NCBI GenBank assembly: GCA_964249755.1
Contig: CAXUDB010000002.1
Location: forward strand, 806,001-870,000
From: Ilyomonas sp964249755
GTDB lineage: Bacteria > Bacteroidota > Bacteroidia > Chitinophagales > Chitinophagaceae
Length of the DNA stretch: 64,000 bases
Direction of reading: 5' to 3'
Each line of letters opens with the position of its first letter. Position 1 is the stretch's first letter. The notes beneath the pieces are model-generated. The model was not told the DNA's origin. It was given only the letters and a program-made list of their open reading frames with translations, and did no database searches. This document shows, in pieces, positions 16,599 to 25,759 of this stretch. A program made the translations under genes and the position numbers.

Positions 16599-19500
16599 AT
16601 CTCAAATTTAATTTTAAAGGAGGTTCCTTTATTTATTTCGCTGCAAACGCTTATGCTTCCCTTAAGAGCTTCTGTTTGCATTTTTACCATAAATAATCCT
16701 ATTCCTTTCCCTTCTATATCTGTATGAAACCGTTTGTATAAGCCAAACATTTCATCACCTCTTTGCTCGAGATCGATACCCATACCATTGTCGGAGACAA
16801 TTATTTCAATTCTGTTTTCTACCAGAAAACTTTTAATATCTATGATGCAATAAACATGAGGTCTTCTATATTTAATGCTGTTGGTTATTAAATTATAAAG
16901 AATACTGTACAAATAACTTTTGACAGTGAACAAATGGTCTGCTTTCGTAAAATCATATCGAATTAGTACGTCGGCCGTAAGGATGTGCTTAATACTTCTT
17001 TTAATGTCATCAACCAATTTTGAAAAATAGACTTTCTCTTTAGTTTCATGGTAAGCATTTTTTATTTGCAGTATATGGTTGAGGTCTTTTACAACCATAT
17101 CAAGTTTGCTAACAGACTCGTAAATTCCCTGATGTATGTATTCTTTTTCATCAACGCTTAATGCTCCCTGACTCAGCATAGTAGTCATACCAATGATGTT
17201 GGCAACCGGTGCACGAAGGTTATGAGAAACTATGTAAGTAAATTGTTCAAGGTCTTTATTACGCATTACCAAGTCATTTACCAACTTGATTCTTTCTATT
17301 TCTGCTACTTTCCGGTCAGTAATATCAGTAAGCATTGCCATAGAACCTGTGTATGTTCCATCTTCTGCGAAAACAGGATTTGATGAAACCTGAGCATAAA
17401 TGACATTGCCGTTTTTAGTAATGTACTTACAGTCGTAAGTTTCATTCATCCTTTTTTTTCTTCTTTCATCTTGCAGTTTTGCATCACTTTGTTCATCTTC
17501 AGCTTTAAAAGAAAAATTAGTTTTTCCTATCATTTCCGCTTCAGTGTATCCAAGTATCTCGCATAGCTTTTTATTAACGAAAGTGGTGTTGTTATTTTCG
17601 TCTACCATCCAAATGCCTTCCTGTGCAGTTTCTACTATCTGCCGAAAGCGCTTTTCGCTTTTCTCTATTTTTTTCCGGGATAACACCTGTTCGGTTACAT
17701 CAATGGTAAAGAAAAAGATACCTTCTATCTTATCTTCACCATCCGTATAAGCCTGGTAAACAATATTTACATAAGACTTTACAAGCGTTCCGTTATTTTC
17801 TTTATCAAGCTTCATCGGCACTTCATCGGCAATAAAAGACTTACCCGTTGTATAAACATCGTCTAGTATCTTAATAAACCCCTGTTCTGCAACTTCGGGC
17901 AAAACCTCGCCCATTGGTTTGCCAATGATGTCATGTTTGCCGATAAACTCTGAATAAAAAGGATTTACAAAATCATACACATGACTTTCACCTTTCAAAA
18001 CACCAATCATTAAAGGCGCCTGATAAAACAATTTATAAAAACGCTGACGTTCCTTTTCCAACGCCATCTCCAGCCTTTTTTTCTCTGTGGCATCTTTTGC
18101 CACGCAATAGATCAGCTTATCATTCTTATCCCATCTGCCCGACCAAAGTAAAGGCACTATACTTCCGTCTTTCCGGACAAACCGGTTTTCGAACATGGTA
18201 AATGGTACGCCTCTTACCAGCCTATTGGCAGCTTGCAAAGTGATATTTCGATCTTCTTCAAATAAAAGATCGAAATACTTTCGTCCAATCAGCTCATGTG
18301 GCTTGTAACCCCACACTTTTTCGGCGGCAGAGCTAACGTTAGCAAACTTCCCTTCGTCGTCTATCGTGCAAATAATATCAACGGAAGAATCCATTATTTT
18401 CCTCAACTCGCTCAGTGCCTGTTCCAACGCTTCATTAACAATAATGATTTCCTGCTCCGCTTTTTTTCGTTCGGTAATGTCACGCACGATCAATGAAGTT
18501 CTCTCTTCTCCGTTTGCATCAACAAAAAGCGCTGATGAAATCTCAACAGGAAATTGTTTTCCACCTTTTCGGATGGCTGTCATCTCTGCTTTCACTTGGC
18601 CAGTTCGGCGGCGTTCATCCAAAGTGACATGCAAGCGCGGATCTGTAACATCTACTATACCTTCTCTTCCGGCTCTGCATAGCTCTTCTTCCGTCATCCC
18701 GTATATTTGGCAGGCGGCTGCATTCGCTGCAAATATTCCTCCGTCGGGAGAAGTAAGCAGGATGCCGTCCAAGCTGCTTTCGAAAAAAGAACGGTATTTA
18801 GCTTCGCTGTCTTTTATTGCTTTTTCAGACTCTTTACTTTTCGTTATATCCTGGTTTACGCCAAGCATTCTTATGGCTTTTCCCGTCTCATCTCTTTGGA
18901 CTGTTCCATTGGCTTTAATGTAATGAACCGACGAATCCTGCCATAGAATCCGAAATTCTGTATCGTATGGTTTTCCTTCATGAATAGCCATTTCTATCTC
19001 ATCATAAACTCTTTGTTTATCCTCCGGGTGAAACCTGATTAGCCAACTGTAATAGTTAGAGCCAAAGTCTGAATCTGTTATATTATACAGCCGAAGCATG
19101 CCATCATCCCAATCTAAATTGCCGGTTTTTAAATTCCAATCCCAAATTCCTATACCTGCGCTTTTCGTTGCCAGCAGCAACTTGTTTGATAGTTGAATTA
19201 AAAGTTCTTTAGTGTTCGCTTCCTTTTCGTAGGCTTCATCAATAAGTTGCTTTCTTTCTTTCTCATACCGGTATTTGTCAATCGCGTTCAGCACAACATG
19301 CGGCAAACGTTTCAACCGGTCTTTCAAAATATAATCATCCGCTCCCGACCTTACTATCGTTACAGCAACATCTTCAGTCATTGTAGCTGTAATGACAATA
19401 AAAGGAATATTTAGTTTTTGTAGCTTCAGTAGCCGCAAGGCTTCGAACGAGTTAAAGGCAGGCAATGTATGGTCGCACAGTATTACATCAGGTTTAAAAT

Positions 19501-19642
19501 CAGTAAGAGCTTTTACATACTCCTCACGCGTGTCCACCACCAAGTAATCAAAAAGTATATCGCTTTCTCTCAGCTCCATTTCTATGAGTTCAGCATCGGT
19601 TGCCGAATCTTCGACATGCAGGATTTTGTATTGGTATTCCAT
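16595..19642 (-). CDS. Multi-PAS histidine kinase with N-terminal receiver domain
   Basis: The 1015-residue protein has an N-terminal receiver domain (E11, D12, phospho-acceptor D57 in ILCDHTLP, Lys in YILKD), then about five PAS/PAC modules (starting near residues 155, 285, 410, 540 and 670), then a histidine kinase core with the H-box YIVSHNLRAPVANIIGM (about residue 805), N-box NLITNSIKYR, G1 DNGMGIDL and G2 GKGIGLFMVK. No transmembrane segment is seen, so it senses cytoplasmic cues. A receiver at the N-terminus rather than the C-terminus suggests that phosphorylation by another kinase feeds in. It overlaps the downstream receiver by 4 bp, with another receiver 22 bp upstream. Confidence 0.92.
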   Translation of the reverse strand: MEYQYKILHVEDSATDAELIEMELRESDILFDYLVVDTREEYVKALTDFKPDVILCDHTLPAFNSFEALRLLKLQKLNIPFIVITATMTEDVAVTIVRSGADDYILKDRLKRLPHVVLNAIDKYRYEKERKQLIDEAYEKEANTKELLIQLSNKLLLATKSAGIGIWDWNLKTGNLDWDDGMLRLYNITDSDFGSNYYSWLIRFHPEDKQRVYDEIEMAIHEGKPYDTEFRILWQDSSVHYIKANGTVQRDETGKAIRMLGVNQDITKSKESEKAIKDSEAKYRSFFESSLDGILLTSPDGGIFAANAAACQIYGMTEEELCRAGREGIVDVTDPRLHVTLDERRRTGQVKAEMTAIRKGGKQFPVEISSALFVDANGEERTSLIVRDITERKKAEQEIIIVNEALEQALSELRKIMDSSVDIICTIDDEGKFANVSSAAEKVWGYKPHELIGRKYFDLLFEEDRNITLQAANRLVRGVPFTMFENRFVRKDGSIVPLLWSGRWDKNDKLIYCVAKDATEKKRLEMALEKERQRFYKLFYQAPLMIGVLKGESHVYDFVNPFYSEFIGKHDIIGKPMGEVLPEVAEQGFIKILDDVYTTGKSFIADEVPMKLDKENNGTLVKSYVNIVYQAYTDGEDKIEGIFFFTIDVTEQVLSRKKIEKSEKRFRQIVETAQEGIWMVDENNNTTFVNKKLCEILGYTEAEMIGKTNFSFKAEDEQSDAKLQDERRKKRMNETYDCKYITKNGNVIYAQVSSNPVFAEDGTYTGSMAMLTDITDRKVAEIERIKLVNDLVMRNKDLEQFTYIVSHNLRAPVANIIGMTTMLSQGALSVDEKEYIHQGIYESVSKLDMVVKDLNHILQIKNAYHETKEKVYFSKLVDDIKRSIKHILTADVLIRYDFTKADHLFTVKSYLYSILYNLITNSIKYRRPHVYCIIDIKSFLVENRIEIIVSDNGMGIDLEQRGDEMFGLYKRFHTDIEGKGIGLFMVKMQTEALKGSISVCSEINKGTSFKIKFEI

Positions 19643-19664
19643 TGGTTAATGTGTTTGCAGGCAA

Positions 19665-20129
19665 TCATTTGTTGCCTCTGTACAACATGGGCGGTTCGTT
19701 GGTTATCATCCAATATAAGCCAAGGTTGCTCACCGCTTTGGCAAACGCATAAAACTCTACCGGCTTTACCACAAAGCTGTTCACGCCCAGTTCATAGCTC
19801 TTAATAATGTCCTGCTCTTCTTTCGAAGAAGTCATAATCACCACAGGAATAAGTTTTGTATGCTCGTTAGATTTCACTTGACGAAGCACTTCTATTCCGT
19901 CCACGCGTGGCATCTTAATGTCAAGCAAAATTACCTTTGGAATTTTTCGAAGATCCCGCTCTGCAAATTGCCCGGTGGCAAATAAAAATTCCAACGCCTC
20001 TACTCCATCTTTTAAATGCACCAGGTGGTTTCCTAAGTTCACTTCGCGCAACGACAATATCGCCAGCTCCGCGTCGCTCATGTTGTCTTCCACCAACAAA
20101 ATATCAACTTCTTCAAACTGGCTGTCCAT
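19665..20129 (-). CDS. Rcp1-like response regulator
   Basis: The 154-residue receiver (E14, D15, phospho-acceptor D70 in LLDIKMP, switch MTSSKEEQD, Lys in FVVKPVEF) matches the Rcp1 subtype, which normally partners phytochrome-like histidine kinases and has no output domain. It lies only 3 bp after the PAS kinase upstream, which has a Cph1-like kinase core, and 22 bp before the large multi-PAS kinase, so it may carry phosphate between the two. Confidence 0.9.
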   Translation of the reverse strand: MDSQFEEVDILLVEDNMSDAELAILSLREVNLGNHLVHLKDGVEALEFLFATGQFAERDLRKIPKVILLDIKMPRVDGIEVLRQVKSNEHTKLIPVVIMTSSKEEQDIIKSYELGVNSFVVKPVEFYAFAKAVSNLGLYWMITNEPPMLYRGNK

Positions 20130-20132
20130 GTG

Positions 20133-21320
20133 TTATTTATATGTTTTCGGGATGCTGAAATAAAAAGTAGCGCCTTCATTTAGTTTGGCTTCTGCCCATA
20201 TCTCGCCTCCGTGTTTTGTTACAATTCGTTTCGTTAGCGCCAGCCCAATGCCTGTGCCTTCAAATTCATCCTGCCGGTGCAGGCGCTGAAACACACCAAA
20301 CAAGTTGTTCGCATACTTCATCTCAAATCCTACCCCGTTATCTTTTACAAAATAGATATTCATGTTTTCGTCGTCTTTGCTTCCCACTATTATACTTGGG
20401 TTATCCGTTTTCGACGAATATTTTATCGCATTGCTCAGCAGGTTACACCACACCTGCTTCAGCATACTTTCATCTCCGCTGCAGACCGGCATTTCGTTTA
20501 TTATTACCTTGTACTCTTTCTGAATCTCATCCTGCAACAATTGAAGAATACAAACTTCCGCCATCTTCTTCATATCTATTCGTTGCGAAAGAATGTGCAG
20601 CCTTGCCATTTTCGAAAAAGCAAGGAGGTCATCAATCAGCAAGCCCATCATCCGGGTCTTGTCCACTATCACATCAATAATGCGGTTTCCTTCCTCATCC
20701 AGTTCCGCCTGGTACTTGTTCTTCAGCAGGTTGCTATAACCACTTATGGCGCGCAACGGAACTCTCAGGTCATGCGATACCGAATATGAAAATGCTTCCA
20801 GCTCTTTATTCACCACCATCAGTTCTTTTGTTCGTTGCTTCACCTTTTCCTCCAGCTGGCTGTGCAGCTCCTGGTTGGCTATTTCCAGCTTCTTCTGAAC
20901 ATCGATATCCCGCGTTATTTTCGCAAACCCGTTTACGTTTTTATCATCATCATGCGAAGCGCTCAGAATGATTCTGGTATAAAATTCAGTTCCGTCTTTC
21001 CGGCGCTCCAGTGTTTCATACTCATGTCTGCCATTGCAGGCTGCTAATCTCAAATGATTTCCAGGCTCACCTTTTTTTGCATCAGCCGGTCTGTAAAATA
21101 CCGATATATGTTTGCCTATTGTCTCCTCGATTCTATAACCATAAATATGAGCGGCTCCTTCATTCCAGCTAATTACGTACCCCGCCGCATCAAGCAGAAT
21201 AACCGAGAAATCTTTTATCTCAAGAAGCATATGCAAAGCAGCGTTTCCGGCATTCTCCACCCCGGTTTTTCGTAGGTTGCGGTCTGTAGTTTCTTCAGCG
21301 ATTTTGATATGTTCCTGCAT
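20133..21320 (-). CDS. PAS-domain histidine kinase with phytochrome-like core
   Basis: From the ATG at 21320 the product is 395 residues: one PAS domain (IKDFSVILLDAAGYVISWNEGA.. IYGYRIEETIGKHIS), a coiled coil (IANQELHSQLEEKVKQRTKEL), then a kinase core with H-box SYSVSHDLRVPLRAISGYSNLL, N-box NLLSNAIKYSS, DNGVGFEM and GTGIGLALTKRIV, the pattern seen in Cph1-type kinases. It is soluble and lacks the phytochrome chromophore domain. The Rcp1-like regulator follows after 3 bp. An in-frame upstream extension to 21371 exists but has no family support. Confidence 0.9.
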   Translation of the reverse strand: MQEHIKIAEETTDRNLRKTGVENAGNAALHMLLEIKDFSVILLDAAGYVISWNEGAAHIYGYRIEETIGKHISVFYRPADAKKGEPGNHLRLAACNGRHEYETLERRKDGTEFYTRIILSASHDDDKNVNGFAKITRDIDVQKKLEIANQELHSQLEEKVKQRTKELMVVNKELEAFSYSVSHDLRVPLRAISGYSNLLKNKYQAELDEEGNRIIDVIVDKTRMMGLLIDDLLAFSKMARLHILSQRIDMKKMAEVCILQLLQDEIQKEYKVIINEMPVCSGDESMLKQVWCNLLSNAIKYSSKTDNPSIIVGSKDDENMNIYFVKDNGVGFEMKYANNLFGVFQRLHRQDEFEGTGIGLALTKRIVTKHGGEIWAEAKLNEGATFYFSIPKTYK

Positions 21321-21852
21321 AGTAAAAACGATAAGCCTGTAGAATAGCCGCCTCTTATTTTGCTTCCCCAATGCTTCAGCAAACAGTCCTTAAAAGACAG
21401 CCTATAAATTCATTTCCCTCACAACAACAGATAATAACCTTCGTTCATGATTATTAGTCAGTCCCGTCAAAAGATTCAAATACACGTAATCAACTAAAAA
21501 CTTAACCCCACCAGCAGCAATGGAATGAAACCAAGTAAAACGGAATCTTTAAAAAACAAGCATATTTTAATATTTTTCTTTCAAAACTATTATTTTGAAA
21601 AAAATCTTACAGATATATAACAGGCAGTCTATAGTTGCTAATGTTTAACGCATATCCTGTTCCTAAGGCGCACTTATTAATAGCACATCATCTAATCAGA
21701 AATAAAAGTAGAACATCTCTATAAGCGAAGAGGGAAAAAGCATTTCTTTTAAGCACATTTTAATGACACTTTTCCAGCCATGATCTTGCCGTCGTGCAGA
21801 GATGGGTGTCAAGTAGTTAATTCAACAATACCTTAAAGACAAAAAAAATTTC
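21321..21852. other. Gene-free A/T-rich gap inside the signalling cluster
   Basis: About 530 bp separate the two halves of the signalling cluster. I find no credible coding sequence, tRNA or strong terminator. It probably contains the promoter of the 21320 kinase operon on the minus strand. Confidence 0.5.
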
Positions 21853-22266
21853 TTACTCTCCTGCACTATTCCAATGGTCTAAAATAGAAATAAGCTTTTC
21901 CGGAGTAATGGGTTTAATGATATAATCCGTTACCTCCGAAATTGCTTTCGCTCTCGCCAGATCTTCTTCCATAATAGAAGAACTGATGATATAGATCGTA
22001 ATCTTCTTACCGATGTTTGGCTTCAGCATGGTAAAGCGTTCCAGAAACTGCCACCCGTCCAGCACCGGCATATTCACGTCTAATAACACAAGGTCGGGCA
22101 GGCTGCTTAAATCATTTATATGGCTGGTAAAATAGTCCAGCGCCATTTGCCCGTTTGGAAACATTAAAAGCTTTTTTGTGAAACGAGCCGTATCGAAAGC
22201 GCGCTTAACCGTGTAGTTGTAAACGGCATCATCATCAATTACACAGGTTACGTCAATTTTTTCCAT
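21853..22266 (-). CDS. Stand-alone response regulator receiver protein
   Basis: The 137-residue receiver has D11-D13, phospho-acceptor D63 in LLDVNMP, switch IYIISSSIM and the conserved Lys in YIIKPITPEK. It overlaps by 14 bp with the end of the ethylene-receptor-like kinase gene, so it is its translationally coupled partner. No output domain is present, so signal must pass through protein-protein contact. Confidence 0.9.
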   Translation of the reverse strand: MEKIDVTCVIDDDAVYNYTVKRAFDTARFTKKLLMFPNGQMALDYFTSHINDLSSLPDLVLLDVNMPVLDGWQFLERFTMLKPNIGKKITIYIISSSIMEEDLARAKAISEVTDYIIKPITPEKLISILDHWNSAGE

Positions 22267-23836
22267 CGAATGTTAGTTTAAATGTTGAACCTTTTCCTAA
22301 CTCGCTTTCTACCGAAATAGAACCACCCTGAGATTCCATTTGTGTCTTTACCATATACAGCCCTACACCATGCGCTTCTGGATGGGCATGAAAAGTATTG
22401 TAAATCCCGAATATTTTATGACCATGTAAGTCCAGGTTTATCCCAATTCCATTGTCTTCGCATTCCAACACAATCTTATGGTTGGTATCCCGGTAAGAGC
22501 GCAGCTTAATTACCAGTTGTCTGTCCGGGCTTCTATATTTAATTGCGTTTGATACCAGGTTCAAAACAATACTCTCTAAATAAAGAGCAGGAAAGCGTAT
22601 AGTGTCAGCTTTAAAGTCTTCCTCAATTTTAATATTATAAGTCTCAATGTCCGATTTTAACGCGTTCAATGTTTTAGCTATTACTTCACCGAAGTAAAGA
22701 AGGTCTGCTTCTATAAGGCTTTCTTTCACTTTAATCACCTGAGACATTTCCTCCAGTGTATGATTCAAAGATTTCGATACATTTTTTATTAACCCTATCA
22801 CTTCTGCATTTTCCTCATCCAGCGCGTCTTCATTAATCATCTGGCAAAGCGCAGAAATATTGCAGGAATGATTGCGAAGATTATGAGAAAGTATATGCGT
22901 GAAATTATGAAGCTGTTCCTTGTTCTGAGTTACTGCATCCAAAGCTTTTTTAGTAATAGTTTCATTGCTTTTATATTTATCTATATCCGTAATGATGCCT
23001 CTTATCTTGCGCATACCCCCATTTTTGTCATAAATAGGCTCCCCGGTAAATCTTACCCATAGCTTGGTATGGTTGGCAGTAATCAATACCAGTTCCAGGT
23101 CCCATTTTTCCTCATATTCATATGCTTTTCTCATCGCCTCTCTGATCTGTTGCTGGTAGGGCTCCGCAAAAAATTCTAGGGGGTCAATATCATTAATTGG
23201 GTAATCGTAGGGAAGACCGTAAATATCATAAACCTCTTTCGACCAGGATCGCCTGTCGGTAAATACTTCTATATCCCACGCCCCGGTTCTGCTTATACGC
23301 GCCGCGTGAGACAAAAGATACTCGCTCTCTTTCAGCTTTTCCTCTACATCCGTTCTTTTTGAAATTTCTTTTTCCAGTTCTGTCACCGATCTGAGATGTA
23401 AAATCTTTGGCAGGGCTCTGTACAAAACAATAACAGTGGCAACAGAAACGGCCCCTGTTGCGAATCGAAGCAATGCACTGAAGCGATAGGCGGGCCACCA
23501 AAAAATTCCGGCATCTAACAAATGTGTAGAACCGCACAGCACAATAAAAGCAATGAAAAGCCAGAATATTTTGTAGCCTGGCAAATCTTTCCTTTTAAGT
23601 AGCAGCTTAAGCAATAAGAGAGGAATGGCTAAATAAGCCAGCCCGATTGTAATATCGGAGAAGATATACAGCCAGCCATGAAAATCCGTCCAGGTGCCGC
23701 AATGCCAGCGGGCAGGCCAATCATCTGTATTAAAAAGCTTACTAAAAAAATCTTTTGCTTGTGTTGTAAACGTTACTTTCTGTTGCGAGCGTGCGGTTAC
23801 AACTGAACACACAGAACCACAATTACCAGAAGGCAT
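22253..23836 (-). CDS. Histidine kinase with ethylene-receptor-type membrane domain
   Basis: The 527-residue protein opens with a three-helix membrane domain (about residues 55-140) closely resembling the ethylene-binding domain of plant ETR1 and cyanobacterial SynEtr1. D61, Y68, I71, P72, I98, C101 and H105 match ETR1 D25, Y32, I35, P36, I62, C65 and H69, with identical spacing; C101 and H105 are the Cu(I) ligands of the family. AFIVLCGSTHL is nearly identical to the ETR1 helix-2 segment. A coiled coil, a PAS domain (about 165-290), an H-box LSHNLRNHSCNISAL, N-box NLVSNAIKYR, DNGIGINL and GVGLYMVK follow. Its stop overlaps the receiver gene. What it senses is inference from the binding-site residues. 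Confidence 0.9.
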   Translation of the reverse strand: MPSGNCGSVCSVVTARSQQKVTFTTQAKDFFSKLFNTDDWPARWHCGTWTDFHGWLYIFSDITIGLAYLAIPLLLLKLLLKRKDLPGYKIFWLFIAFIVLCGSTHLLDAGIFWWPAYRFSALLRFATGAVSVATVIVLYRALPKILHLRSVTELEKEISKRTDVEEKLKESEYLLSHAARISRTGAWDIEVFTDRRSWSKEVYDIYGLPYDYPINDIDPLEFFAEPYQQQIREAMRKAYEYEEKWDLELVLITANHTKLWVRFTGEPIYDKNGGMRKIRGIITDIDKYKSNETITKKALDAVTQNKEQLHNFTHILSHNLRNHSCNISALCQMINEDALDEENAEVIGLIKNVSKSLNHTLEEMSQVIKVKESLIEADLLYFGEVIAKTLNALKSDIETYNIKIEEDFKADTIRFPALYLESIVLNLVSNAIKYRSPDRQLVIKLRSYRDTNHKIVLECEDNGIGINLDLHGHKIFGIYNTFHAHPEAHGVGLYMVKTQMESQGGSISVESELGKGSTFKLTFDGKN

Positions 23837-24717
23837 AATTCAAAAATTTATTTTCAAACAATCTAATTTTTCGTTTTGGCTATTGCAGAGAAAAGGTTCA
23901 ACAGCGTAATGGTATAAATCGAGTCAAGTTATCCCACCGTAATATGTGTAGAAAATACCAATAAACCTTACCATTTCGGGAAAATTTCTTATGCGCTCAT
24001 TCCCAGTAAACTACATTAATTACGGAAAAACAATGTTTATTCAGCCCTATTATCAGTTACTTAAGTTAACTTATTAGCTACATAATTTTCATACTCAACA
24101 GGTCAAATTCAGCAGCATGTTTGGCTATATGTTAAGCTTGGGCTCTTTTTTAGCCTTCGACTTTACACTTCCGTACATCTCAAGATTGAAAGTCTGTTAA
24201 CTTCAACATTTGAAGCGGCTTTTCTATGTTTTCTCTTGCTGCTTTTATAAATGCAACACTTTCTTTAAAATCTAATAAGCTATTATTCAATTAATAGTAA
24301 AGAAATATAACAAAGTTGCTTCTCCTAATAGCACCAAATACAAAGAGATAGGTTTTTTTAATTGGACGGATTAAAAAAAAATTAAATCCAGTATTTATTA
24401 TTAAAGCATTTTAAGCCTTAGCACCAATAAATCAGTTTAGGTTTGGTAAATAATACTTAAGTGTAAAAATAAAATCGCAACAGTTACGAACTGGTTGAAC
24501 ATAAAAAACGGAATTCAATTTATAATTTCAGAATCTGATAGTATAAAGACGTGGTGATTTAAATTTATAAATCACTGTGTCAGCGACAAATAATATCGTC
24601 TTTATCACCTGTCTAAAATTATAAACAACCCGATAAAATTTCCCGCTTCCGGATAACTGTTATCTGGTTTCTTCTGCAAGAATAGTATTCTATCTAAAAC
24701 ACATCCAATAGGCATTT
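23837..24717. other. Gene-free A/T-rich region with a nested hairpin
   Basis: About 880 bp without a credible gene lies between the ethylene-receptor-like kinase (leftward) and the adhesin-like gene (rightward), so it must hold two divergent promoters. Near its right end a nested inverted repeat is visible: ATAAAGACG (24543-24551) with CGTCTTTAT (24597-24605), enclosing GTGATTTA/TAAATCAC (24554-24575). It could be a structured leader or a decayed terminator. Confidence 0.4.
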
Positions 24718-24987
24718 ATGAAACACTTTATCTTTTTGCTTTCACTGGTTACGTTATCAGCCATTGCTGCGCATTCGCAAATGAACGTGGGCAGCAACAA
24801 GCCGCCTTATAGCAGCGCTATGCTTGAAATTTCCGGCAACACCAAAGGCTTTCTGCCGCCGCGCATGAGCCGCGATATTATGCTGCTCATTCAAAAGCCT
24901 GCCAAAGGATTGATTGTATTTAATACAACCGATTCCACATTATATATGCGGCGCGACAGCGGCTGGGTAGCATTGGCAGCCGGCTAA
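24718..24987 (+). CDS. Tail-fibre/adhesin-like secreted protein, 5' part of a gene broken by a stop
   Basis: The 89-residue product has a Sec signal peptide (residues 1-20, ending HSQ) and the Bacteroidetes pattern SAMLEISGNTKGFLPPRMSRD.. PAKGLIVFNTTDSTLYMRRDSGWVAL, common at the N-terminus of fibre-like surface proteins. The TAA at 24985 interrupts the usual continuation: reading straight on in the same frame gives SGWSLTGNSNTNSATNFIGTTDN, the expected next segment. The gene therefore seems to be truncated by a single nonsense codon, unless that base is a sequencing error. Confidence 0.6.
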   Translation: MKHFIFLLSLVTLSAIAAHSQMNVGSNKPPYSSAMLEISGNTKGFLPPRMSRDIMLLIQKPAKGLIVFNTTDSTLYMRRDSGWVALAAG

Positions 24988-25062
24988 AGCGGCTGGTCGC
25001 TCACCGGCAACAGCAACACCAATTCAGCTACTAACTTCATTGGTACAACGGATAATCATGCG

Positions 25063-25437
25063 TTGAGTTTTGAAACGAACAATAGGTTAAGAATGCACCT
25101 CGACAGTGCCGGCGGATTATTTATTGGTGACTCGCTTTCCAGCTTTACCAACCCAATCGCTAACACTCAGGCAGGTGTGAGAAGCGATTGGGCAACATCG
25201 CTTACTTCCCCTGATACACCAAGGATAGGCTTGCAAGGGCAAATTCGCGCTAACCTGACAGCAGCATCCGGCACTGCTCAAATCCGCGGCGCTAATGGCT
25301 CTGCTCTTGTTGGCGTTAATGACGGCGTTACCTCCAATGCCGATATTTACGGCGGCTATTTTCTTGCGCGCAGACAGTCTGCCTTAGGTATAACCGAAGG
25401 AACAGGCACATTCCGCATTTCAATTCTGAAATATTGA
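25063..25437 (+). CDS. Adhesin-like protein, 3' part of the broken gene
   Basis: This segment (124 residues from the first in-frame ATG) is in the same reading frame as the upstream piece, separated only by the TAA at 24985 and 25 sense codons. It has the small, Gly/Ala/Ser-rich repetitive composition of fibre proteins (ALSFETNNRLRMHLDSAGGLFIGDS). It has no signal peptide, so as a free product it could not be exported. The C-terminus also lacks a T9SS sorting domain, so the 3' end may be truncated as well. Best read as the remainder of one decayed gene spanning 24718-25437. Confidence 0.5.
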   Translation: MSFETNNRLRMHLDSAGGLFIGDSLSSFTNPIANTQAGVRSDWATSLTSPDTPRIGLQGQIRANLTAASGTAQIRGANGSALVGVNDGVTSNADIYGGYFLARRQSALGITEGTGTFRISILKY

Positions 25438-25474
25438 GACAGATCGGTAGTAAAATAAAAAAAATAATTTTTTT

Positions 25475-25588
25475 ATGGCAATAAAATGCAAATTAATAGC
25501 CAAAGGACAGCCCGGTGTAAAGGGCGGTGGTAAAAAAATTGCTATGCTGCTGCCAACGTTTTCTGGGCACTTTACACGAGTAAAGTAA
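25475..25588 (+). pseudogene. HU-family DNA-binding protein remnant (N-terminus only)
   Basis: A 37-codon reading frame begins MAIKCKLIAKGQPGVKGGGK, the very recognisable N-terminus of Bacteroidetes HU-HIG-type DNA-binding proteins (usually 120-150 residues). At an A7 run (25532-25538) the similarity moves to the next frame, which reads CYAAANV, as expected for the family. After that no HU-like sequence is left. It is therefore a truncated, frameshifted copy. It lies between the broken adhesin gene and the T9SS cargo gene. Confidence 0.45.
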
Positions 25589-25759
25589 CACGCCGCATGT
25601 CTGTTTTCAGTTGGGCTCAGAAACTTTTTGCGAAGCAAAAAATGATGTTTTCGTTACGATATAAAGAAATCAATATCATGAAAAAAAGTATTACTCACAG
25701 CAGCACTGACAGTTGTTATCTGCTTTGCTTCCTTTGCCCAAAACTACATTAGCGGCATT

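Noticed and set aside
18366..18923. 185-codon frame antisense to the multi-PAS kinase
   Set aside because: It is a shadow of the kinase coding sequence with low-complexity Ser-rich content and no family match.
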